From: Pedosphaera sp.
Lineage (GTDB): Bacteria > Verrucomicrobiota > Verrucomicrobiia > Limisphaerales > Pedosphaeraceae
DNA length: 12,263 nucleotides
Direction: 5' to 3'
NCBI GenBank assembly: GCA_028293465.1
Contig: JAQGOT010000533.1
Location: 1 to 12,263 of the forward strand
In this document: piece after piece, positions 1 through 6,296 of the stretch
Numbering within the stretch: the first letter of the stretch is position 1
Layout: every line of letters starts with the position of its first letter
The notes under the pieces: model-generated
Told to the model about the DNA's origin: nothing
Seen by the model: only the letters and a program-made list of their open reading frames with translations
Database searches by the model: none
Made by a program: the position numbers and the translations under genes

Positions 1-290
1 CCGACCAACTGCCGCAGGAAGTGAAGGAGGAACGCAACGCGCGGTTGCTGGAGCTGATCAACGAAATTGGCCTCCGGCATTACGAGAAATACGTGGGTCA
101 GCCAACACAAATTTTGGTGGAAGGGCCGAGCAAGAAAAACTCGGCGCGGCTGATGGGGCGGACGCGGAGCAATAAGATTGTGGTGTTCGAGGGCTCCGAG
201 CGGCATCGCGGCCAGCTCATGGATGTGAAAATCAACCGGGCCGGCTCATTCACGCTGTATGGTGATCCGGCGATTTTGAATTTGGACTGA
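1..290 (+). CDS. miaB: tRNA-2-methylthio-N6-dimethylallyladenosine synthase, C-terminal fragment
   Basis: This is the 3' end of a gene that begins upstream of the window; the frame is open from base 3 and closes at TGA 288-290. MiaB is a cytoplasmic radical-SAM methylthiotransferase that adds a methylthio group to i6A37 of tRNAs reading UNN codons. Visible here are the end of the radical-SAM part (DQLPQEVKEERNARLLELI, the usual linker helix) and the C-terminal TRAM RNA-binding domain. The TRAM domain shows the MiaB-type pattern VEGPSKK, then LMGRTRSNKIVVFEG, then the closing strand around LYGD. The GRT-x-NK-VVF run favours MiaB over the relatives MtaB and RimO. The Fe-S cysteines lie outside the window. 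A GTG at 21 is only an internal codon. The next gene is 84 bp downstream on the same strand, and I see no terminator between them. Confidence 0.9.
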   Translation, partial: DQLPQEVKEERNARLLELINEIGLRHYEKYVGQPTQILVEGPSKKNSARLMGRTRSNKIVVFEGSERHRGQLMDVKINRAGSFTLYGDPAILNLD

Positions 291-299
291 GACTCGTAA

Positions 300-368
300 A
301 TGAAAAAAGAACTTTTCGTATTTCTATTTTCCTTTAGCGTCGTGGCGCGCCTCTTACGAGGCCATTAA
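300..368 (+). CDS. possible 22-residue hydrophobic peptide between miaB and the membrane protein gene
   Basis: An ATG at 300 opens a 22-codon frame ending at TAA 366, seven bases before the next gene's ATG. The peptide starts MKKELFVFLFSFSVVA and ends RLLRGH, so it has a lysine-led hydrophobic stretch like a signal peptide or tiny membrane peptide. There is no Shine-Dalgarno sequence before it, and the DNA is AT-rich compared with its surroundings. It could be a leader peptide, a translationally coupled mini-cistron or chance. I do not recognise it. Confidence 0.2.
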   Translation: MKKELFVFLFSFSVVARLLRGH

Positions 369-374
369 ACAGGT

Positions 375-932
375 ATGCAGATCAATCTTTCGACATTGGC
401 GGTGATTCTGGGGGTGGCCCTGGCGCTGCCGCAGATTTACGGCTTGATGAAGCCTGATGCTTTCGCCGCCGGCGTGCGCAAATTTCCGCGGTCGCTGCCG
501 TGGGGCATCGTGCTGATGCTGCTGGGGACGGCGTGGTTTCTGTGGTATCTCAACCAGGAATCGATCTCCGACTTCGCGGCCTACAAACCGTTGTTGCTGG
601 CCGGCTTTGCCGCCGTGGGGGTGGCTTCCTGCATCTTCGTCCAGGATTTTTTGGCGGTGCGCGGGCTTGCGGTGGTGATGCTGTTGTTGGCGAAATTGAT
701 GGTGGATACTGCCCGCTGGGCGGGGACGGAATGGCGTCTGGTGATTGTCTCCTGGGCTTATCTGCTGGTGATCGCGGGCATCTGGTTTACCATCTACCCG
801 TGGCACTTGCGCGATCTGTTGAACTGGGCGACAGCGAATGAAAAGCGCGTGCGTGTCGGCAGTGCGATTCGGCTTGCGTTTGGGTTGTTGGTGGCGGTGT
901 TGGGCTTGACGGTGTTTAGAACTGCGGGTTGA
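375..932 (+). CDS. hypothetical six-helix inner-membrane protein
   Basis: I do not recognise this 185-residue protein. Its hydrophobicity pattern gives about six membrane segments, near residues 5-24, 42-59, 73-90, 94-111, 121-140 and 163-181. The loops are short and there is no soluble domain. Charged or polar residues inside or next to helices include K107 and D111 in segment four, and the WHLRD motif after segment five. The N-terminus may act as an uncleaved signal anchor. The start ATG at 375 follows the TAA at 366-368 closely; there is no clear ribosome binding site. It follows miaB on the same strand, so co-transcription is possible, but nothing in the sequence links its job to tRNA modification. 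Codon choice is GC-rich and consistent along the length, which supports a real gene. Confidence 0.75.
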   Translation: MQINLSTLAVILGVALALPQIYGLMKPDAFAAGVRKFPRSLPWGIVLMLLGTAWFLWYLNQESISDFAAYKPLLLAGFAAVGVASCIFVQDFLAVRGLAVVMLLLAKLMVDTARWAGTEWRLVIVSWAYLLVIAGIWFTIYPWHLRDLLNWATANEKRVRVGSAIRLAFGLLVAVLGLTVFRTAG

Positions 933-1008
933 GTCTGCGCTCCAGCAGCGATCCTGCATTGGGTCATCGCTTGTTGCCTGGCAGTTAAAGGAGAACCAAT
1001 TTTGGGCC

Positions 1009-1203
1009 ATGGACCGGATTGCAGAAAAGATTGCGATTAGCGATTGTTTAGACGCAAGGGATGCGGGTCTGCTCTCTCAGGAAAGGATAAGGTCCATGCT
1101 TGGCGTGGATGGAATCTTCCCCAAAGCGGCTCCAGGTGAAATCAAAAGGCGGAACCTCAATTATTCGGGAACCAAAAAACAGGAATCCTCTACCGGCAAA
1201 TAA
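1009..1203 (+). CDS. possible 64-residue hypothetical protein abutting the glycosyltransferase start
   Basis: An open frame runs from ATG 1009 to TAA 1201-1203. A good AAAGGAG lies at 987-993, but the spacing to this ATG (15 bases) is long. The peptide is mixed and charged, with a short helix-like stretch around LLSQERIRSML and a basic, polar C-terminus; no domain is recognisable. Its stop codon ends one base before GTG 1205, the most likely glycosyltransferase start, an arrangement typical of translational coupling. The competing view is that this segment is untranslated leader, or is covered by a longer glycosyltransferase N-terminus starting at ATG 1109 in another frame. I rate it as uncertain. 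Confidence 0.3.
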   Translation: MDRIAEKIAISDCLDARDAGLLSQERIRSMLGVDGIFPKAAPGEIKRRNLNYSGTKKQESSTGK

Positions 1204-1204
1204 T

Positions 1205-2137
1205 GTGACCAAGAGTCAGGGCAAAACTTTGGTGATACGCGGCGGTGCGATTGGCGATTTCATTCTGACGTTGCCGGTGCTGGCAGCGTTGCGGCAGCAG
1301 TTTCCGCGGACCCACCTAGAGGTGCTGGGCTATCCTCACATTGCACAACTGGCCATGGCGGGCGGTCTGGTGGAACGGGTGCAGTCCATTGAGGCGGGCG
1401 CGCTGGCTGGCTTTTTTGCGCGGAACGGCGCGTTGTCCAAAGATCTCATCGACTATTTCTCCGAGTTTAATCTGATCATTTCCTATTTATACGATCCCGA
1501 TCAAATATTTCAGGTTAACGTCGCCCGGTGCACCCGGGCGCAATTCATCCCCGGACCGCATCGACCGGACGAGAATCGTGAACTGCACGCCACCGAGGTT
1601 TTTCTGGAACCACTTCAACAATTGGCCATTTTCGATGCGGATGCCATTCCCCGGCTGAACATCCCGCCAGCGTTTGAGACTTCGCTGGCCACCGGTCGCT
1701 GGCTGGCGGTGCACCCGGGGAGCGGGAGCGAGCGGAAGAATTGGGCCGAGGCGAACTGGGCGGAGTTGCTGAAGCAACTTGTCCATTCAACCACACTGAA
1801 CCTGCTCATGGTTGGTGGCGAAGCGGAGCGGGGGAGGTTGGAGCGTTTAGCGGGAGCGGTGCCGCCGACGCGTTTGAAATTGATGCAGAACGTGCCCTTG
1901 CCGGATTTGGCGCAATGGCTGGCATCGTGTGTCGGATTCGTCGGCCATGATTCAGGCATCTCGCATCTGGCCGCCGCCGTCGGATTAAGGTCCCTCGTTC
2001 TGTGGAATGACACTGTTGAAGCCGTTTGGCGGCCGCGCAGCAAGCAATTGACGGTGTTGCGAAATTCAAAGGGATTGGCAGAGCTGTCGGTTCCGGTGGT
2101 GATGCACAATCTGGAGGAATTGCTGAACCGGGAGTGA
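1205..2137 (+). CDS. glycosyltransferase family 9 (heptosyltransferase-like)
   Basis: The product (310 residues from GTG 1205) belongs to the ADP-heptose:LPS heptosyltransferase family, cytoplasmic GT-B enzymes that extend the lipopolysaccharide core or related surface glycans. The N-terminal Rossmann half opens with KTLVIRGGAIGDFIL; D18 matches the family's catalytic aspartate. The C-terminal half holds the donor-binding signature HPGSGSERKNW (170-180, with K178) and GHDSGISHLAAA (247-258). Family members are usually about 310-350 residues, so it is complete. The frame is open further upstream, with ATG 1109 (342 residues) and TTG 1100 possible. I chose GTG 1205 because the family's first beta strand begins six residues later and the extra upstream residues (basic, polar) look unlike the family. 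No strong ribosome binding site precedes either start. The exact donor and acceptor sugars cannot be read from sequence, and no other LPS genes are nearby. Confidence 0.85.
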   Translation: MTKSQGKTLVIRGGAIGDFILTLPVLAALRQQFPRTHLEVLGYPHIAQLAMAGGLVERVQSIEAGALAGFFARNGALSKDLIDYFSEFNLIISYLYDPDQIFQVNVARCTRAQFIPGPHRPDENRELHATEVFLEPLQQLAIFDADAIPRLNIPPAFETSLATGRWLAVHPGSGSERKNWAEANWAELLKQLVHSTTLNLLMVGGEAERGRLERLAGAVPPTRLKLMQNVPLPDLAQWLASCVGFVGHDSGISHLAAAVGLRSLVLWNDTVEAVWRPRSKQLTVLRNSKGLAELSVPVVMHNLEELLNRE

Positions 2138-2141
2138 CTGG

Positions 2142-2180
2142 GAGCGACGGGCTCAATCCCAACCCATCCGGCTGTCGCTC
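2142..2180. other. inverted repeat in the convergent intergenic region
   Basis: GAGCGAC at 2142-2148 pairs with GTCGCTC at 2174-2180. Two further inner pairs (one G-U) make a stem of about nine pairs with a loop of about 20 bases. It lies a few bases after the glycosyltransferase stop in the 250-bp gap before the convergent aldolase gene. It could act as a weak terminator or mRNA 3' end structure, but no T-run follows, so a classical intrinsic terminator is not supported. Confidence 0.25.
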
Positions 2181-2387
2181 GATTTGCTGCTGGCGGTATC
2201 CGGGCTGACTTGGGCAGGCGCGGGGCTTGTGAGTTCTTTGACCACTTGTGGTTGTTCAGGGAGCGGAGCCGGCAAATAATGGAGATGGCGGTCGCGAGCC
2301 ATGAGAGTTGGTTGGTTAGGCAAAAAGTCGTATCCAGCCCCTTCCTAGGTACAGCCGTCCCTCGGTTTGCTCCAAATTTGCGAAAGA

Positions 2388-4616
2388 TCACCGCAAAAAC
2401 GCGTCGCTCAGCCCTCCATCCACAGGAATGATCTGGCCGGTGGTCTTGGTCAGTCGATTGGAGACCAGAAGGAAAAATGCTTCGGCTTGATCAGTGGGTG
2501 TGATGGGGTTCTTGGTGAGGGTCCGATCCGCGTAGAATCTGGCGAGCTTCGTTGTCAGTGATTCCGTTGATTCCGCTTCGGCGTAGGCAATGTTGTATTT
2601 GGCCAGACTGGCAATGACCCGTTCGCGGGGGAACATCGCGCTGCCTTGCACGACTGTCGCCGGGGCGACTCCGTTCACCCGGATCAAGGGGGCCAATTCA
2701 ACAGCCAGTTCACGAACCAGATGGTTGGCTGCGGCCTTCGACGTGTCGTAGGCGACGGAACCCTTCTTGGCGACCACGGCATTCGCACTGGTGGTCAGCA
2801 CCAAGCTGCCGGGCAGTCCTTGCTCGCGCCAACCCCTGCATGCCTCGTCGGCAACGATGTAGGAGCCCGTCACGTTAATGAGAAAAGTCAGCGCCCATTT
2901 GTCGTCGGGAATGTGGCCGGTGGTGTCCGGGGCCACGAAGAGGCCCGCGGTGACGACGATGGAATCATAGCCACCGTACGCTAGGGCGACCTGGTCGAGC
3001 ATCGTGCGCACACTTTCACGGTTGGTGATATCACACGAGAGGCCGAGCGCAATGCCGCAATTTGAAATGCCGCTGCCGGCGACCCCGATACCAGCCCCAT
3101 ACTTGTCCGTGATTTCCTTGGCGGTCGCTTGCGCAGTTTCCAGTTTCAGATCCACGCAGACTATATGCGCGGCTTCTTTCACCAGGCGATGCGCGACTTC
3201 CTTGCCAATGCCGGAACCAGCGCCAATCACGATGATGACTTGGCGTGCCAATTCCTTCTCGGTTGGCATGCGCTGGAGTTTCGCTTCCTCCAGCAGCCAG
3301 TATTCGATGTCGAACGCCTCCTGTTGGGGCAACGAAATATATTGGTCCATGGCCTCCGCACCGCGCATTACTTCCACCGCACAATTATAAAACTCCGCGG
3401 TCACGCGCGATTCGCTTTTGTCCTGGCCCCAGGCAATCATGCCTAATCCGGGCAGGAGAATTACCGTGGGGTTCGGGTCGCGCATTGACGGGGAGTTGGC
3501 GCGCTTGCAGCGGCTGTAATATTCCGCATAGTCGGCCCGATATTTGCTCAGCCCCAGTGTGAGCTTATGCTTGAGTTGGGCAACGAAGGCTTCGACCCCG
3601 GCATTATCGAAACTCGTGCCGGTTTCTGCCTCGAGCCTCACGTAGAGCGGCTTGATCTTGGTGCGGAGAAAATGGTCGGGGCAACTGGTGCCCAACTCAG
3701 AGAGACGTTCTGCGTCCTTGGAGTTGACGAAGCGGAGGATCTTCTCATCGTGCTGGATGGTGCCGATGAAGCGCTTCTGCCCGCTGACCTGACCTCGCAG
3801 CCAGGGCAACAACTTTGCGAAAACCTGGTTGCGCACCGCCGCGGGGAGTGCGGCATGGATTGCGCCACCAAACGCCGTCGCATCGCCCCCTTTCTCCGCA
3901 TATTTGGTTTCAATAAATTCCGCCGCTTTTTCGATCAGGGTGAGGGTCCGAAAATAGCACTCCTTGTCATCGTTGGACCAGTTGATGAGCCCATGCTGGC
4001 CCATGATCATGCCGACAGCCTTGGGATTATCCCGGCAAATTGCCTGCATGGCCAATCCCAGTTCGAAACCGGGCCGCAGCCAGGGCGTATAGGCCACTTC
4101 CACCCCGTAAATTTCCTGGGTTAGCGCAACTGAATTGGCTGTGGCGGCAACCGCGATGGCCGCATTGGGATGGGTGTGATCCACATGCTTCGCGGGAATA
4201 AAGGAGTGGAGCGGGGTATCGATCGAGGAAGCGCGGGGATTCAGGTTAAAAGTGCAATGATTGTACATTGCGACCATCTCGTCCTCAGCCGGGGATTTGG
4301 GCCCTGTGTTTGTAGAACCGGCATAAAGGTTCTGGAGCGCCATCAGTTTGTCCTGATAAAGCGAAGCGAAATTTTCACGGGTCGAGGTTCGCAAATCACC
4401 ACCGGAACCTTTGACCCACATAACCTCGACCCACTGTCTGGTAAGCGGGTCAGTTTCCATGACCTTCGACGAGGTATTGCCTCCGCCGGTGTTGGTGATG
4501 CGTTGGTCGGAGCCGAGTTTGTTCGAGCGGTAGATGAGCCGTCCTGCGGCGTCGAGTTTGTCGGCTTCGGCGTCATTCCAAAGATTGTTGACGTACTTGT
4601 AAGTCTGGTCGGGCAT
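2388..4616 (-). CDS. bifunctional rhamnulose-1-phosphate aldolase / short-chain dehydrogenase
   Basis: A 742-residue fusion. Residues 1 to about 430 are a class II aldolase of the RhaD type, which splits L-rhamnulose-1-phosphate into dihydroxyacetone phosphate and L-lactaldehyde. The zinc ligands appear as H147 and H149 in DHTHPNA and H208 in GQHG; acidic residues at 111-113 probably supply the catalytic glutamate. From about 455 to the end is a Rossmann short-chain dehydrogenase: GAGSGIG (465-471) binds the dinucleotide, D489 after strand two suggests NAD(H), and S610, Y623 and K627 (YDTSK) form the catalytic set. The common NNAG motif reads VTAG. The C-terminus has the typical PVDGG. The dehydrogenase half is inferred to act on lactaldehyde, as in the known fused family. 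The length is slightly above the roughly 690-700 usual for the family. ATG 4616 has no evident ribosome binding site. No kinase, isomerase or transporter for rhamnose is adjacent. Confidence 0.92.
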   Translation of the reverse strand: MPDQTYKYVNNLWNDAEADKLDAAGRLIYRSNKLGSDQRITNTGGGNTSSKVMETDPLTRQWVEVMWVKGSGGDLRTSTRENFASLYQDKLMALQNLYAGSTNTGPKSPAEDEMVAMYNHCTFNLNPRASSIDTPLHSFIPAKHVDHTHPNAAIAVAATANSVALTQEIYGVEVAYTPWLRPGFELGLAMQAICRDNPKAVGMIMGQHGLINWSNDDKECYFRTLTLIEKAAEFIETKYAEKGGDATAFGGAIHAALPAAVRNQVFAKLLPWLRGQVSGQKRFIGTIQHDEKILRFVNSKDAERLSELGTSCPDHFLRTKIKPLYVRLEAETGTSFDNAGVEAFVAQLKHKLTLGLSKYRADYAEYYSRCKRANSPSMRDPNPTVILLPGLGMIAWGQDKSESRVTAEFYNCAVEVMRGAEAMDQYISLPQQEAFDIEYWLLEEAKLQRMPTEKELARQVIIVIGAGSGIGKEVAHRLVKEAAHIVCVDLKLETAQATAKEITDKYGAGIGVAGSGISNCGIALGLSCDITNRESVRTMLDQVALAYGGYDSIVVTAGLFVAPDTTGHIPDDKWALTFLINVTGSYIVADEACRGWREQGLPGSLVLTTSANAVVAKKGSVAYDTSKAAANHLVRELAVELAPLIRVNGVAPATVVQGSAMFPRERVIASLAKYNIAYAEAESTESLTTKLARFYADRTLTKNPITPTDQAEAFFLLVSNRLTKTTGQIIPVDGGLSDAFLR

Positions 4617-4633
4617 AATTAAAAATTGAAAGT

Positions 4634-4680
4634 GTTCCGTGACGGTTAATCAGGTTGGAACTGGTTCCGAATCTTGGAAC
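4634..4680. promoter_or_regulatory. cluster of GGAAC/GTTCC half-sites upstream of the aldolase gene
   Basis: Four copies of one pentamer in alternating orientation lie within 47 bp just upstream of the aldolase start: GTTCC 4634-4638, GGAAC 4657-4661, GTTCC 4664-4668 and GGAAC 4676-4680. The middle two form the inverted repeat GGAAC-TG-GTTCC. The position fits an operator for a regulator of the aldolase gene, but the sites could equally be part of a repeat. No regulator gene is in the window. Confidence 0.3.
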
Positions 4681-5012
4681 TTAATATCACAGAGCAGCCC
4701 TGTCCGTAGCAATGTTTTTTCGCAGGATTGATTCTCCTGCCAATCCTTAGCCGGGTGTTTATACGTTCCGCCATAAAGCCACGCGGTCTTCCGCTTCCAT
4801 GACTGCCCCAAACTGGAACGAGGCTCGTTGAACGTGCCTGCTTTCACGACTGGGCGCTCAACTCGGGAACGACCATGGTTGTCCGCCGGGTTGATTGTTG
4901 CGGAAAGCGAAATGCAACCCTCATGTCGTAATTCGAGACAAAAATGCGCCGGAACCGGACACCTACACGACCGAAAGGCCATAAGGCGCTGGATGCGGTT
5001 CGCGCTAAACAC
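4650..5012 (-). pseudogene. doubtful 120-codon frame, possible decayed gene or dispersed repeat
   Basis: An open frame on the minus strand fills most of the intergenic region. The product is rich in Trp, Cys, Arg and Ser, has no domain that I recognise, and lacks the codon regularity of the neighbouring genes. The central part around GTFNEPRSSLGQSWKRK and TAWLYGGTYKHPAKD looks more protein-like than the rest. It would overlap the probable aldolase promoter. It may be a decayed coding fragment, the translation of a dispersed repeat, or chance; I would not annotate it as a functional gene. Confidence 0.2.
4722..4747. other. two overlapping, mutually exclusive hairpins
   Basis: GCAGGA (4722-4727) pairs with TCCTGC (4735-4740) around a 7-base loop, while AGGATTG (4724-4730) pairs with CAATCCT (4741-4747) around a 10-base loop. 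The two stems share bases, so only one can form at a time. On the minus strand this would be in or near the 5' leader of the aldolase mRNA if transcription starts far upstream. A switch role is only a possibility. Confidence 0.3.
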
Positions 5013-5065
5013 AGTACAATTATTGTGGTTCAGTTGGGGGGATCGTGTTCACAAGCGCGAGGCGC

Positions 5066-5079
5066 CAGACGTACGTCTG
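5066..5079. promoter_or_regulatory. perfect 14-bp palindrome, candidate operator
   Basis: CAGACGTACGTCTG reads identically on both strands with no mismatch and no spacer. It sits about 100 bp before the receiver-kinase start and directly after GGCGCC, itself a 6-bp palindrome (5061-5066). The size and symmetry suit binding by a dimeric regulator. No second copy is seen in the window, and no T-run follows, so a terminator is unlikely. Confidence 0.35.
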
Positions 5080-5135
5080 AAGGGTGAAGCGGAAATAATA
5101 CCGGACATTTTAAATCTGGGCGCGATAATTGCTGA

Positions 5136-5162
5136 TTGAATAAGCTTCATGATATTTATAGT
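5136..5162 (+). promoter_or_regulatory. weak candidate promoter for the receiver-kinase gene
   Basis: TATAGT (5157-5162) matches the -10 consensus at five of six bases, in an AT-rich stretch. The best -35 partner, TTGAAT (5136-5141), has only a 15-base spacer, shorter than ideal. Transcription would start about ten bases before ATG 5179, giving a nearly leaderless mRNA, in line with the lack of a clear ribosome binding site there. Confidence 0.25.
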
Positions 5163-5178
5163 GTCCCAGAGTTAACTG

Positions 5179-6279
5179 ATGAAAAAAATCCTGGTCATCG
5201 ACGACGAAGAGTGGTTGCGGGAAATGATCATGCTTGCCTTGCGCCAGAAGGGGTATGACGTGGTTGAGGCGGAGAACGGAGCCGTCGGCATCGAGAAAGC
5301 GCGCAAAATTCTTCCAGATCTGGTTCTCTGCGATGTGAACATGCAGAAGGTCGATGGCTATCTTACCCTCTCCTCTCTGCGCAGTGAACCGGCCACCGCT
5401 GCGATTCCCTTCATCTTGATGACGGGGCTGGCCGACAACGCCGGGATGCGGCACGGCATGGAACTGGGTGCTGATGACTACCTGCCAAAGCCTTTCACGA
5501 TTGAGGCGCTCTACGCAGCGGTCGAAACCCGTCTCAAGAAAGCCCAGACCCTGCGTGATGAAGCAGAAAAAAAGCTGGCCGATTTGCGCGACAATATCAG
5601 CATGATGTTGCCGCACGAACTGCGCACCCCTCTGAATGGCATTCTGGCTTACGGCGAAATTCTGAGCACCGATGCCGGCTCTTTGCCTCCTGCTGAGGTC
5701 GCTGAAATGGGGCAGGTCATCTATGAATCCGGAAAACGTCTCGAGCGGCTGATTGAAAATTTTTTGATCTATTCGCAAATCGAGTTGCTGGGCACCGACC
5801 CCCAGCGTGCCAGCGCGTTGCGAAAAAAGCAGACGCAACTTCCCAGAAAAATTGTCGAAGCCCGCGCGATTTACCAAGCTCAAGCCGTTGGGCGCATGGC
5901 GGACATGACCTTGGATTTGATCGACAAGCCGGCGGCCATTTCCGAGGAATACCTGACCAAAATCGTGGACGAACTGGTCCATAACGCGTTCAAATTTTCC
6001 AAATCCGGCACCGGAATCCAGATTTCACTTTTCCCTTCCGACAAAGTTCTAACCTTGTCAATCTCCGACCATGGGCGCGGGTTGGGTACTGAACATGTTA
6101 CCAAGGTTGGTGCCTACATGCAATTCGAGCGCAAACAGCAAGAACAGCAGGGCTTGGGACTCGGATTGGTCATTGCCAAACGGCTTACCGAATTGCACGG
6201 AGGCAGCCTTGGAATCCAGACCGAACCCGGGGCGGGGACGACCGTTATCGTAAATCTCCCTCTCAAGGGCGCAAACTGA
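5179..6279 (+). CDS. soluble receiver-histidine kinase (N-terminal REC, C-terminal HisKA/HATPase)
   Basis: A 366-residue cytoplasmic signalling protein with no membrane segment. Residues 1 to about 120 form a receiver domain: D8-D9 acidic pair, phospho-acceptor D52 in LCDVNM, T82 in LMTG, and K104 in LPKPF. A short charged coiled coil (about 118-138) leads into a histidine kinase dimerisation domain with H146 in LPHELRTPLNG. The ATP-binding domain follows: N-box ELVHNAFKFS (N269), D297 in DHGRG, and the glycine-rich loop GLGLGL (325-330). All catalytic residues are present. Because the receiver comes first and there is no sensor domain, the kinase is probably controlled by phosphorylation of D52 from another kinase, or passes phosphate onward to a separate regulator; no partner gene is adjacent. 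ATG 5179 is the only sensible start, since the receiver's first strand (KKILVIDDE) begins at once. It is convergent with the YggT-like gene, only 17 bp away. Confidence 0.92.
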   Translation: MKKILVIDDEEWLREMIMLALRQKGYDVVEAENGAVGIEKARKILPDLVLCDVNMQKVDGYLTLSSLRSEPATAAIPFILMTGLADNAGMRHGMELGADDYLPKPFTIEALYAAVETRLKKAQTLRDEAEKKLADLRDNISMMLPHELRTPLNGILAYGEILSTDAGSLPPAEVAEMGQVIYESGKRLERLIENFLIYSQIELLGTDPQRASALRKKQTQLPRKIVEARAIYQAQAVGRMADMTLDLIDKPAAISEEYLTKIVDELVHNAFKFSKSGTGIQISLFPSDKVLTLSISDHGRGLGTEHVTKVGAYMQFERKQQEQQGLGLGLVIAKRLTELHGGSLGIQTEPGAGTTVIVNLPLKGAN

Positions 6280-6296
6280 ACGCCGGTGGGTTGCCT

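Larger units (their letters stand above)
4617..5178. other. 562-bp intergenic region between divergent genes, rich in inverted repeats
   Basis: This gap separates the minus-strand aldolase/dehydrogenase from the plus-strand receiver-kinase and must hold both promoters. I see no tRNA and no recognisable protein. What it does hold is a cluster of GGAAC/GTTCC pentamers from 4634 to 4955, two overlapping alternative hairpins at 4722-4747, a short hairpin AACGA-GGC-TCGTT at 4817-4829, an odd palindrome ACAATTATTGT at 5016-5026, a perfect 14-bp palindrome at 5066-5079, and an AT-rich stretch at 5092-5165 just before the kinase gene. A 120-codon minus-strand frame (4650-5012) is listed separately as doubtful. 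Confidence 0.7.

Noticed and set aside
349..362. Hairpin GCCTC-TTAC-GAGGC between miaB and the next gene, as a possible terminator
   Set aside because: The stem is only five pairs and is followed by CATTAAAC rather than a T-run; it is probably chance.
354..1010. A 218-codon minus-strand frame opposite the six-helix membrane protein
   Set aside because: The product is dominated by His, Gln and Arg, the usual translation of the complement of hydrophobic codons.
1615..2391. A 258-codon minus-strand frame over the glycosyltransferase and the following gap
   Set aside because: It opposes the clear family 9 motifs and has no recognisable domain of its own.
5016..5079. Possible group II intron end or tRNA-like structure near the kinase gene
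   Set aside because: Words such as CGTACGTCTGAAGGG recalled intron domain V ends, but no matching hairpin, no reverse transcriptase and no cloverleaf could be found.
5110..5982. A 290-codon minus-strand frame opposite the receiver-kinase
   Set aside because: It is a shadow of the receiver and kinase domains, whose motifs are all intact on the plus strand; its product is Gln/His/Arg-rich with no recognisable fold.
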